Positions 17,090 through 24,944 of a stretch of 32,035 bases of DNA are shown in pieces. A program made the translations under genes and the position numbers. Each line of letters begins with the position of its first letter. The stretch's first letter is position 1. The notes beneath the pieces were generated by a model, which searched no databases, was not told where the DNA came from, and saw only the letters and a program-made list of their open reading frames with translations. The stretch is from Actinomycetota bacterium (GTDB taxonomy: Bacteria > Actinomycetota > Actinomycetes > Actinomycetales > Actinomycetaceae), in contig RZYE01000006.1 in the NCBI GenBank assembly GCA_009930425.1, positions 1 to 32,035 on the forward strand, written 5' to 3'.

Positions 17090-18954
17090 GACAGGCCCGT
17101 CCAGACGTGTTCGGGTTCGTGGAGTGCACGGACCAGGCGCTGTGCCTGACGGTAGAGATGCCGTCGCAGGCTGCCGGAGTAATCGGGGAGTGCGCCCCTT
17201 GTGGTCTGGAGCATGCGGTGCTCGTACGCGTCTACCATGGCGGTGCGGCCTGCCTTGGTGAGGAGTACACCTGCTCGATCGGGCTCGGTGCGGCCGTGGT
17301 CGCTGTTCAGTTGCGTACGCCGGGCGGATCCCAGGACTGCCTGGTCCACCACCAGGGGCCTGAACTCCTCCATCAGGTCGAGCGCGAGGCTCGGGCGGCC
17401 GTCGGTGTCGGCATGGAGGAAGCCGATCGACGGATCCAGTCCGGCTGCCCTGAGCGCAGTCTCGCACTCGCCGAGCAGGATCGTGTACAGGTAGGAGAGC
17501 GCGGCGTTCGGCACGTCGAGCGGTGGCCGTCGGGATCGTGCCTCGAAGCGGAGAGCGTCCGGGAAGAGCGCGCCGAGCGCGGGGAAGTACTCACTCGCGG
17601 CGGCACCTTCGATGCCACGCACCTCGTCCACGGTCACGCATTCCGGCAACATGTCCCTGAGGTGCGTGATCGCCCGGACGGCTGGCGGGATGGCCTCCAC
17701 GTGCGATCGCCGCGCGTAACGTCGCAGCAGGACTGCCTGCTTCAGGAGCTTCGCCTGGACGAACCTCCGCGCGAAGTTGAGGCTCGTGGCGGCGTCCTCA
17801 CTGGCGTGAACCTGTGTCTTCAGGCGCTTCGGTCTGGCGGTGTCCGAGGCGGGCGAGAGAGACCCCAGGTACGTGCCGCGTCGTGACGCGAAGATGGTGC
17901 TCACTCCTTGGCTCAGCGCCCAGTTGCGGGCCCCGGAGGAGAAGCCCACTGCGCCGAAGCAGGCAACCCGTGACACCTGGCCGGTGGGCAGGTCCAACAG
18001 GGGAGCGTCGTCGGCCGACTCAACCACCAGACGCCCCTGACGGATCCGCACGTGGCTCCCCTGGGAGCCCACGTAGACAACGCGCCTGTCCGGCGCTTCC
18101 ACCCGGTGGTGCGGGATGGCTGGCGGGTAGCGCGATCCGAAGTCCTCCCCGAGGAAGCAGAAGCCCTGTTCGAAGGACATCACGTCCGTCTTGTCCGAAC
18201 CCAATCTCATCCCCATCCTTTCCAGAGCCGCGGTGGCCACGCGCGCTGCTTCCCATGCGTCGCCCGGCGTCTCGGTGGCCACCACGATGTCGTCGGCGTA
18301 GCGCACGAGGGCGAAGCCCTCCTCAAGGAGCGGCTCGTCCAACCGGGTCAGCACCGGGTTGGTGAGGATGGGGGAGAGCGCACACCCGAGCGGAAGCCCC
18401 CGCAGCAGCGTCCGGGTGCCGCCCGCTGCCCGGCTGGGTCGTTGGAACAGGAGTGTGACCAGAGCTGTCAGGGCGTCACTCTTGACCAGGCACTCGAACA
18501 TGCGGAGAGCGAGGCCAGCCGGAATCGACGGGAAGCACTCGTCGACATCCGTGCGCAGCACGAAGCCCAAGCCCTCATCGCGGAGAGCGACCACCGCCTG
18601 CACGGCGTCCGCGACTCCCAATCCCGGACGGTAACCGAACGCGGCGGGCCCCAGCCACGGATCCACGAGGGGAGTCACCATGTCAAGCAGGGCGCGTTCC
18701 ACCACACGATCGCGGGCGCTCGGCACATGGATCGTCCGTGTCCGCTCGCCCGAGATGATCTCCACCGCCGTCAGGTCGTGTGGCTTCCACGTTCCGTCCG
18801 CGAGTTGGACGGCCAGGCCGTCAAGGTTCTCGCCGGCATGCTCCGCGAAACGAGCGACAGAACCCGCCATCGTGCCGTCTTGGAGGTCTCGGGCCAGCAC
18901 CTCGGCCCAGGCCTGCTCGAGCGCGCCGCGTGTCGGAACACCCACCCCGGTCAC
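17080..18954 (-). CDS. cas1: Reverse transcriptase-Cas1 fusion
   Basis: RT motifs: RTIHVPSARDRVVERALLDMVTPLVDPWLGPAAFGYRPG, VLRTDVDECFPSI, GLPLGCALSPILTN, LVRYADDIVVA, FCFLG. Cas1 motifs: LPTGQVSRVACFGAVGFSS, EGAAASEYF (Glu), IGFLHAD (His), LALDLMEEFRP (acidic). Confidence 0.96.
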   Translation of the reverse strand: MTGVGVPTRGALEQAWAEVLARDLQDGTMAGSVARFAEHAGENLDGLAVQLADGTWKPHDLTAVEIISGERTRTIHVPSARDRVVERALLDMVTPLVDPWLGPAAFGYRPGLGVADAVQAVVALRDEGLGFVLRTDVDECFPSIPAGLALRMFECLVKSDALTALVTLLFQRPSRAAGGTRTLLRGLPLGCALSPILTNPVLTRLDEPLLEEGFALVRYADDIVVATETPGDAWEAARVATAALERMGMRLGSDKTDVMSFEQGFCFLGEDFGSRYPPAIPHHRVEAPDRRVVYVGSQGSHVRIRQGRLVVESADDAPLLDLPTGQVSRVACFGAVGFSSGARNWALSQGVSTIFASRRGTYLGSLSPASDTARPKRLKTQVHASEDAATSLNFARRFVQAKLLKQAVLLRRYARRSHVEAIPPAVRAITHLRDMLPECVTVDEVRGIEGAAASEYFPALGALFPDALRFEARSRRPPLDVPNAALSYLYTILLGECETALRAAGLDPSIGFLHADTDGRPSLALDLMEEFRPLVVDQAVLGSARRTQLNSDHGRTEPDRAGVLLTKAGRTAMVDAYEHRMLQTTRGALPDYSGSLRRHLYRQAQRLVRALHEPEHVWTGLSWR

Positions 18955-18969
18955 CGCGGCACCGGCCCC

Positions 18970-19716
18970 TCAGGTCCCGGTGGACCGTTGGCTGGCTGGC
19001 TGCCACGTCGGCTCGAGCCGCGTCACCCCGAGCCCCTTGGTCGTCGCAGCGCCCACACCCGCGAAGTCCGCGAGCGCGAACAGTGGCCCGACCTCGGCGG
19101 CGGCGTCGGCGTCGTCGCACTGGTAACGCACGCGCCCCACGAAGCCCGAGTAATGGACGCGACGATCGCCGCGCCCGAGAACGACGACGTCGCTCGCGCC
19201 GTCGAGATCGGACACCCAGATGGCGCGCGTGACCTGTGGGGACAGGTCGCGGGCTCCGAGCCCACTCCATCTCGCCCAGCGTTGCCCGAGGCCCCTCAGC
19301 AGCGACTCGGGTGCCGGCCAGGGGGAGGTGCGCTCCCCTTGGCGGAACGACGCCGGCGTCTCGAAGTGAACCGTCCACGCGCGATCCGTGGTGAAATTCG
19401 CGAGTTCCTCCCAGCCTCGATCCAGGAGCAGCACCGGTGGCGCGGTCACCGTGGTGAACTGGCGCCCGAATCTCAGCTCCGTTCCGGGAACGGCGTGGAC
19501 TCGGAAGTACCACTCGGACTCAGCGTCCAGCAGGCCGACCTCCACGGCGCAGCCCCTCCCCAGCCGCCGCACTGGCGAGATCGAGTAGGGCTTCAGGTCG
19601 GCGTCGTGCGCGACGGCCGCGCCGTCGAGCCAGCCGGAGATCGCGGCGTGGAGGTGGACGAGCTCAACTCGGCTCACGTCCACGCGATCCAGGGGGACCA
19701 CCCAGCGGCTGGGCAT
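18970..19716 (-). CDS. cas6: CRISPR pre-crRNA endoribonuclease Cas6
   Basis: Start MPSRWVVPLDRV; C-terminal Gly-rich FADFAGVGAATTKGLGVTRLEP typical of Cas6; sits directly upstream of RT-cas1. Confidence 0.85.
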   Translation of the reverse strand: MPSRWVVPLDRVDVSRVELVHLHAAISGWLDGAAVAHDADLKPYSISPVRRLGRGCAVEVGLLDAESEWYFRVHAVPGTELRFGRQFTTVTAPPVLLLDRGWEELANFTTDRAWTVHFETPASFRQGERTSPWPAPESLLRGLGQRWARWSGLGARDLSPQVTRAIWVSDLDGASDVVVLGRGDRRVHYSGFVGRVRYQCDDADAAAEVGPLFALADFAGVGAATTKGLGVTRLEPTWQPASQRSTGT

Positions 19717-19717
19717 G

Positions 19718-20122
19718 TCACGTGTCCTCAGGCTGCGGGGCGGCGCCACTGCCAGGGCGGAGGCCGGCGAGGGGGACGAACCGGCCCAGCGCGCGGCACC
19801 CGATCGGTGTCCCCCGCTCGTCGCGCACCTCGTCCACGGGGAACAGCAGGTCGTCCCGCCGCCCGATCAGGGCCGCCGCCGTCACTCGTGAGACCACGTA
19901 CCGGACGTCGGGCTGTGGCGCGGGCAGCCCGGTGACGTCTTCCGCGTACGCCACGTCCACGAACGGAAGCTCGCCCAGCTCCGTGGAGGTGGCGACGACG
20001 CCGGAGCGTACCTCCCCGACGCGCGCCGGGGAGCCGTCGGGGGCCTTGTCCACGTAGGGCTCATCGTGCTCATCGAAGACGACGAGGTGGTGGGGGGTCA
20101 GGTTGAGGATCCGCAGGGTCAT
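19718..20122 (-). CDS. Small protein of the 'ILNLTPH' type, unknown function; candidate type III accessory
   Basis: 134 aa MTLRILNLTPHHLVVFDEHDEPYVDKAPDGSPARVGEV...; ATGA overlap with the upstream SAVED-like gene; cas6 start lies 2 nt from its stop. Confidence 0.7.
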   Translation of the reverse strand: MTLRILNLTPHHLVVFDEHDEPYVDKAPDGSPARVGEVRSGVVATSTELGELPFVDVAYAEDVTGLPAPQPDVRYVVSRVTAAALIGRRDDLLFPVDEVRDERGTPIGCRALGRFVPLAGLRPGSGAAPQPEDT

Positions 20123-21255
20123 TGGGCGGCCTCCAGGAGAGCGAGCAGTTCGCGTGGGTCACGCTGTTCGGAGAGCAGCCAGATCGGCTCCCACGTGCCC
20201 GAACGCTGGTTGTAGTTGAGGGGCAGGAGGTAGCGCCATGGGTGCAGGCAGGCGTCGTTCGAGCACCCCTCGAGGCCGCAGCCTGGATCCAGAGAACGGG
20301 CTGTGCCCGGTCGCCGGTGCGCCGGAGACAGGAGGTATCCAGCAGCGAAGGAGACGGTCTTGGGGACTCGGGAGGTGATGACCACAGGCGTGTCACGGCT
20401 TTCGTGCAGGGCAGCGCGGACGGCTTCGTTCCAGGCGGTGGCCGCGACGGCAGGATGAACATGACCCTGGTGTGGGGTGGTGCTCACGGTCACCTTTTGT
20501 GGAACACCATCACGCACGACCCCCACGACAGTTCGGGTCTGGACGCGCAAGGGCAATGGGGCGAAGTCCGGTTCGCCGGTGAGCGCCGCGTGGACGTGAA
20601 TGCCGGCCCTTCCGTCGAATTCACTGCGAACTGGTGTGACATCGAGAAAGCCAGGTCGTGACTCTGGAGGTTTCCCAGCTTCACCGAGCTGCCACGCGAA
20701 TTCGGGATTCCCGAAGTCCAGTAATCGAGATCCCCTCGGGAGGACCGCCTTCGAAGCGAGCGCGTAGGCGGCCGGTGCGAGGATGTCGGGCGCGACAGCG
20801 ACACCGGTGGCGCGATCGTCGGCAGCAAGACGCTCTTCCAACTTGTCCGACACTGAGGCGACTGGAACTCGCACATCGATGACGCCATCCGTGGGTGACA
20901 CATCGAGGTCCCGGCTGAGCGGCTGGATGCGGAGGTACTCCTGCTCCGCGGTTCTGAGTGAACCCTCATGCCAGTTGGGCATCCATGGTGCGAGGAGCCG
21001 CAGGTAATAGAGCGTCCCTGCCTTGTCGTCGAGCCGGCGTTCCCAGGATCGCGTGGCCAGAAGTAGCAGGAGGGACACCGCCGACCCCGCGATCCACATC
21101 GAGATCCGCCGCCAGTCGGGGGTGCTCGAAGAAGCGATGTGTTCGAGGACGAGTGTGATGAGCACTACGGGGACAAAGCCAAGGACCTTGGACAGCGACC
21201 TCGCCGCAGCCCGTCTCCGCCTCACGCGCGTCGCGCGCCCATCCTTCGTGGTCAC
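20119..21255 (-). CDS. Two-TM protein with SAVED-like C-terminal domain (candidate cyclic-oligonucleotide-activated membrane effector)
   Basis: GTG start overlapping the csx19 stop (GTGA). TM1 VLGFVPVVLITLVLEHIAS, TM2 ISMWIAGSAVSLLLLLATRSW. SAVED-like end: TPVVITSRVPKTVSFAAGYLLS...HPWRYLLPLNYNQRSGTWEPIWLLSEQ. Confidence 0.65.
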   Translation of the reverse strand: MTTKDGRATRVRRRRAAARSLSKVLGFVPVVLITLVLEHIASSSTPDWRRISMWIAGSAVSLLLLLATRSWERRLDDKAGTLYYLRLLAPWMPNWHEGSLRTAEQEYLRIQPLSRDLDVSPTDGVIDVRVPVASVSDKLEERLAADDRATGVAVAPDILAPAAYALASKAVLPRGSRLLDFGNPEFAWQLGEAGKPPESRPGFLDVTPVRSEFDGRAGIHVHAALTGEPDFAPLPLRVQTRTVVGVVRDGVPQKVTVSTTPHQGHVHPAVAATAWNEAVRAALHESRDTPVVITSRVPKTVSFAAGYLLSPAHRRPGTARSLDPGCGLEGCSNDACLHPWRYLLPLNYNQRSGTWEPIWLLSEQRDPRELLALLEAAQ

Positions 21256-21656
21256 ACTCGCACGCCGAGGAACGTCAGCTGCACCGGATCCGTCACCTGC
21301 AGCACGTTGACCGGCAGGCCGCGCAGTTCGGGTGCGAGGTTCACCGGCCCTCCGACAGGCCATGTCGCGGTCTCAAGGACGGAGACGACCGCGTCGTCGT
21401 CGCTGGCGGCGGTCTTCTCCAGCACTGCCCCAGTGACGGCGGGTGTCCCGGTGGCGGGGCCGAGGGGGTCGATGCGCCAGCGTCCCCAGACGTCGTCTCC
21501 CCACGCCCACACGTGCGTGGCGGCGGGGAGCGTGTGCGGTGCGGTGTTCTCGATGTGTGCGCCGTCGGGGTCGCACCAGTACCAGCCGGTGAACCTGTCC
21601 GACGAGGCGAGGTCGCGCCAGGCGACGTGGGGTTGTGCGGTCAGCGTGTAGCTCAT
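21252..21656 (-). CDS. csx19: Csx19-like type III-D CRISPR-associated protein
   Basis: Start MSYTLTAQPHVAWRDLASSDRFTGWYWCDPDGAHIE...; size and position in a III-D RAMP operon fit Csx19; ATGA overlap with the upstream gene. Confidence 0.65.
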   Translation of the reverse strand: MSYTLTAQPHVAWRDLASSDRFTGWYWCDPDGAHIENTAPHTLPAATHVWAWGDDVWGRWRIDPLGPATGTPAVTGAVLEKTAASDDDAVVSVLETATWPVGGPVNLAPELRGLPVNVLQVTDPVQLTFLGVRV

Positions 21657-23017
21657 GCGGTCAGCACCTCCTTCGGGGCAAGGACACCCTTGGCCCACGT
21701 CACGATCGCCGCGCTGTCGACGGGCCCGACGATGGGAGCCGTGCCATCGGCCAGCTTCAGCCGGCCGTAGCCACGGGTGGTGCCGCCACCCACTCCGACG
21801 AACCCGTCGTGGATGTCGCGGACCACATGGTTCAGCAGGTTGGCCACCTCTGCGGGCAGGTCGAGGGTGGACTCTATACGGGAGTCCGTCAGCGAGCCCT
21901 CCTCCACGGCGTCGACGGCGAAGAGCAGGCCCTCGTGGGCGCCGCCGCTGACGCGGTCGATCGCGACATGGGTCCGCTCCACTCGTGCCGCTGCCCTGCC
22001 GTCAGGTGCGGTGAGGGCCGAGTCCGGGAAGGCGAGGCACCCCCGACGTCCCGTGACGTCAGCCCTCGACGTCCCACCCACTCCGAACAGGGCCTCCTGG
22101 ACCATCGCGAGATCGCCGGAGCTCGCGCCGCACAGCGTCAGGATGTGCTCCACGCGGTGACGGACGATTCCCTTCCACGAGCTGCCCGGGATGATCGGAG
22201 TGCCCACCGCCGTCCGGTGCTTCCTCGCGGAGGGCCGCACCTCACCGCTCGGGTTCTCGCCCTGCGCACCGATCCCGCCCACGTGCACCGGCTCCACGAC
22301 GGCCCACCGCAGCGCGAGCGACCACGCCGCGTCCCGCAGTTCCTCGCCCCGGAGCGAGGTCACCGTGACGCCCGTGGGTGGGACTCCCGTGCCGCTCAGC
22401 CAAGCCGCCCGCCCGTCCAGCCACCAGGTCAGGCCCACCTCGTCCGACAGGTCCACCGGGAAGGCCGTGACCGTGGTGACGCGAGCCCGCCCGTTGCCGG
22501 TGGAACGCCGTCGGCCGACGACGGGCTGCCACGCGGCGAGCGCGTCCAGAAGCCCAGGATCCGGATCTCCGTCATGCTGGAGATACCAGCTCAGCCGCGT
22601 CCGGCGGGCTTCCGCGGAGGAGGACGCCTCGAGAACATCCACCCGCTGTTCCCTGCGCAACGATCCCTCCTTCGGGGCACGCCGCGCGGGGTCGATCGCC
22701 GTGGTGCCGTACTCCGTGATCGCGGCCGTTCCCTCGACGCGGCTGCCGAGCGCCCGGAGCGGGGAGCGCGTCCGCGTGATCGAGCCGGTGGACACCTCGA
22801 GGGCACCCGGCTGGGGACCCAGCCAAGACTCGGCCCGCTCGGCGAGGTGCCGGCGGAGCGCACCCACCAGGGAGGTGGAGGGGACGTACGGCAGCAGTTC
22901 GTCACCGCGCGGGTCCACCTGGATGGGCAGGTCCACCGGGTCGCGCAGGGAGGCGACTCCACCGACGCCCCACGACTGCAGGATCTCCAGCTCGACTCGG
23001 ATCATCGTGATGGTCAT
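21653..23017 (-). CDS. Tandem RAMP (Cas7-Cas7) subunit
   Basis: Start MTITMIRVELEILQSWGVGG; two RAMP entry motifs: PYVPSTSLVGALRRHL and PIIPGSSWKGIVRHRVEHIL; C-terminal GVGGGTTRGYGRLKL. ATGA overlap with csx10. Confidence 0.85.
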   Translation of the reverse strand: MTITMIRVELEILQSWGVGGVASLRDPVDLPIQVDPRGDELLPYVPSTSLVGALRRHLAERAESWLGPQPGALEVSTGSITRTRSPLRALGSRVEGTAAITEYGTTAIDPARRAPKEGSLRREQRVDVLEASSSAEARRTRLSWYLQHDGDPDPGLLDALAAWQPVVGRRRSTGNGRARVTTVTAFPVDLSDEVGLTWWLDGRAAWLSGTGVPPTGVTVTSLRGEELRDAAWSLALRWAVVEPVHVGGIGAQGENPSGEVRPSARKHRTAVGTPIIPGSSWKGIVRHRVEHILTLCGASSGDLAMVQEALFGVGGTSRADVTGRRGCLAFPDSALTAPDGRAAARVERTHVAIDRVSGGAHEGLLFAVDAVEEGSLTDSRIESTLDLPAEVANLLNHVVRDIHDGFVGVGGGTTRGYGRLKLADGTAPIVGPVDSAAIVTWAKGVLAPKEVLTA

Positions 23018-24366
23018 CGGTGGGCCTCCCTCAGGGCGTCGAGGCGGTTCCTCATCGTCGGGAGGTCCTCCACCGCCAACAGGGCACTCAGACTGGCGCG
23101 TGCGCCAGCACCGAGCTGCATCGCCCACGGCTGCCGCAGGACAGCGGCCAGGGCCTCTCCCCGGGTACCCGGCCGGGCTTCAAGAACAGACCGGACTCCC
23201 TCGGCCACCCGTGGCAGCAACGCGGGAAGGTCGCCGGCGGGAACGACGGCGATGAACCGGTCGAGGGGATCCTCAGCCGGGGCCCGCTCCGCCGGTTCCG
23301 CCACGGATCGTTGCGCCGGCACCGGGCCCTCCATCGCGACGACTTCGATCTCTCCGAAGCCTTCCAACCGTCGGAGACCCAGGCCCGGGACGAGCTGCCG
23401 CGTTGCGTCCGCGGGAAGACCCTCGATCACGAACGTGCTGCCAGCCTCGCACGCGAGGTCCTCCGGTTTGGGGAGCCCGCTCGCCACGTGCCAGCCCGAC
23501 ACCCGGGCGGGCCGGACCCATTCATCGACGACGCGCGCCTCCGGCCAGCACCGCCGCAGCGTGGGCCCGAGGTCGAGCGTCGGAGCCCCGCAGTCATCGA
23601 TCACGATCAGCGGGCTGAGCGTCCGTAAGGTGACCCGCTCCGGGCTGAGCGCCGTCCCAACGGCTCCGGAGAGGCCAGACTGGTCGAGCGCCCGCGCGCA
23701 CGTCCACCCGGTCTGGCCCATGTGGCTCCGCTGGCCACCGATGCGGAGCTCGCGGGGTTGCGTCAGCCAGGCGAGATCCTCGGTGTGGGCATCGGGATTG
23801 AGCATCACGACCGAGCCGCGCAGCACGGTCCTGCTGCGGACGGCGCGCCGCGTGAACAGCTGGTCGTCCTGGGCGGTCTCGTCGGCCGCCAGTGCGGTGC
23901 GCGTGACGTGCACGGTCCGGGGTGTCTCGGTCCACGCCCATCCCCGGCCGGCGTCCAGCGCGCCGCCACAGGTGGGGCACTTCTTCATGGGCTCACCCTG
24001 CTGCGCGAGGTCATGCCACTCCACTGGGCACGCGGGTGTGGGGTACTTGCAGCGGCGCGCCGAGATCGGCTCGAGGGACATCCCGTCGGGCACCGCCTGG
24101 CGCACGATCAGGTCGGACTCGAACAATTCGCGGAATCGCGCGGCGTTCGCGCCGCTCGGGGCGTCCCCGGCCCACCAGGCGGCGGCCAGCGCGCCGCGGA
24201 CCACGCTCCCCGGGATCACCTCATGGATGCGGCGGGAGTTCCCCACTTCCCCACCCCGTGCTGCGGAGATCCTTCCGAGTGCCTTCAGGGTGTAGTGCAG
24301 GACGACGGCGCCCGAGCCGCCCGGGCTGGTGCCGTCGGGGCGGGTGGGTGTGACGGTGGCTGTCAT
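23014..24366 (-). CDS. csx10: Csx10-like RAMP protein (Cas5 group)
   Basis: Start MTATVTPTRPDG; HEVIPGSVVRGALAAAWW, CPVEWHDL...CPTCGG zinc-like site, RIGGQRSHMGQTGW; helical C-terminal extension. ATGA overlap with the upstream cas7. Confidence 0.82.
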   Translation of the reverse strand: MTATVTPTRPDGTSPGGSGAVVLHYTLKALGRISAARGGEVGNSRRIHEVIPGSVVRGALAAAWWAGDAPSGANAARFRELFESDLIVRQAVPDGMSLEPISARRCKYPTPACPVEWHDLAQQGEPMKKCPTCGGALDAGRGWAWTETPRTVHVTRTALAADETAQDDQLFTRRAVRSRTVLRGSVVMLNPDAHTEDLAWLTQPRELRIGGQRSHMGQTGWTCARALDQSGLSGAVGTALSPERVTLRTLSPLIVIDDCGAPTLDLGPTLRRCWPEARVVDEWVRPARVSGWHVASGLPKPEDLACEAGSTFVIEGLPADATRQLVPGLGLRRLEGFGEIEVVAMEGPVPAQRSVAEPAERAPAEDPLDRFIAVVPAGDLPALLPRVAEGVRSVLEARPGTRGEALAAVLRQPWAMQLGAGARASLSALLAVEDLPTMRNRLDALREAHR

Positions 24367-24944
24367 GCCGGCACCTCCATCAGTCGGAGCAGAGCGCGTG
24401 TGTCCTCGACGGTCCACGCCGTCGCGCTCCCGGTTCGGATGTCGGTGACGCTGACCCACCCTTCGCCGCGCCGCCGGGACCCGCCGAGGCCGCTGATGGA
24501 ACGGGCAGACGCGCGGAGGACCAGCTGGTCGCGGGTCAGCGTGGCGGAATCGAGGGCCCGGCGCGGCGCGACCGTGAAGGTGGCCTCGGACGCCCAGAGG
24601 TGTTCGCCCAGCATCAGGAAGCCGGTCTCGGCGGCGCCGTCATCGGTGTCAGCGAGCTTGAGCCGCGCCATCCGCTCGGACTGCGGTGCGCGCTCGAACG
24701 CGGCGTCCGACCAGAGCCAGCCCGACTCGCATGCCGGCGAGCCGAAGATCGCCTCCACCACGCTTGCTGGGAGCTGGAGGACGTTGAGGGCCTGCGCTCG
24801 CATCAGTCCCTTGAGGCTGCTCCCGGGCAGGGGCACCTCATGGTCGACCGTGCTGTCGAGGCCCTCAGCGGGGGTACCGGACCCGACGTGGAAAGGTCCG
24901 CGGAATATGACCCGGAACGTCAGCCGGGCATCGGTCGGGGTCAC
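24363..24944 (-). CDS. Csm3-like Cas7 RAMP subunit
   Basis: GTG start overlapping the cas10 stop (GTGA); FRGPFHVGSGTPAEGLDSTVDHEVPLPGSSLKGLMRAQAL...IFGSPACESGWLWSDAAF. Confidence 0.88.
   Translation of the reverse strand: MTPTDARLTFRVIFRGPFHVGSGTPAEGLDSTVDHEVPLPGSSLKGLMRAQALNVLQLPASVVEAIFGSPACESGWLWSDAAFERAPQSERMARLKLADTDDGAAETGFLMLGEHLWASEATFTVAPRRALDSATLTRDQLVLRASARSISGLGGSRRRGEGWVSVTDIRTGSATAWTVEDTRALLRLMEVPA

Noticed and set aside
18052-24295. Long + strand ORFs 18052-19935 and 21635-24295
   Set aside because: Antisense shadows of cas6/RT-cas1 and of csx10/cas7, typical of high-GC DNA; no plausible protein motifs.
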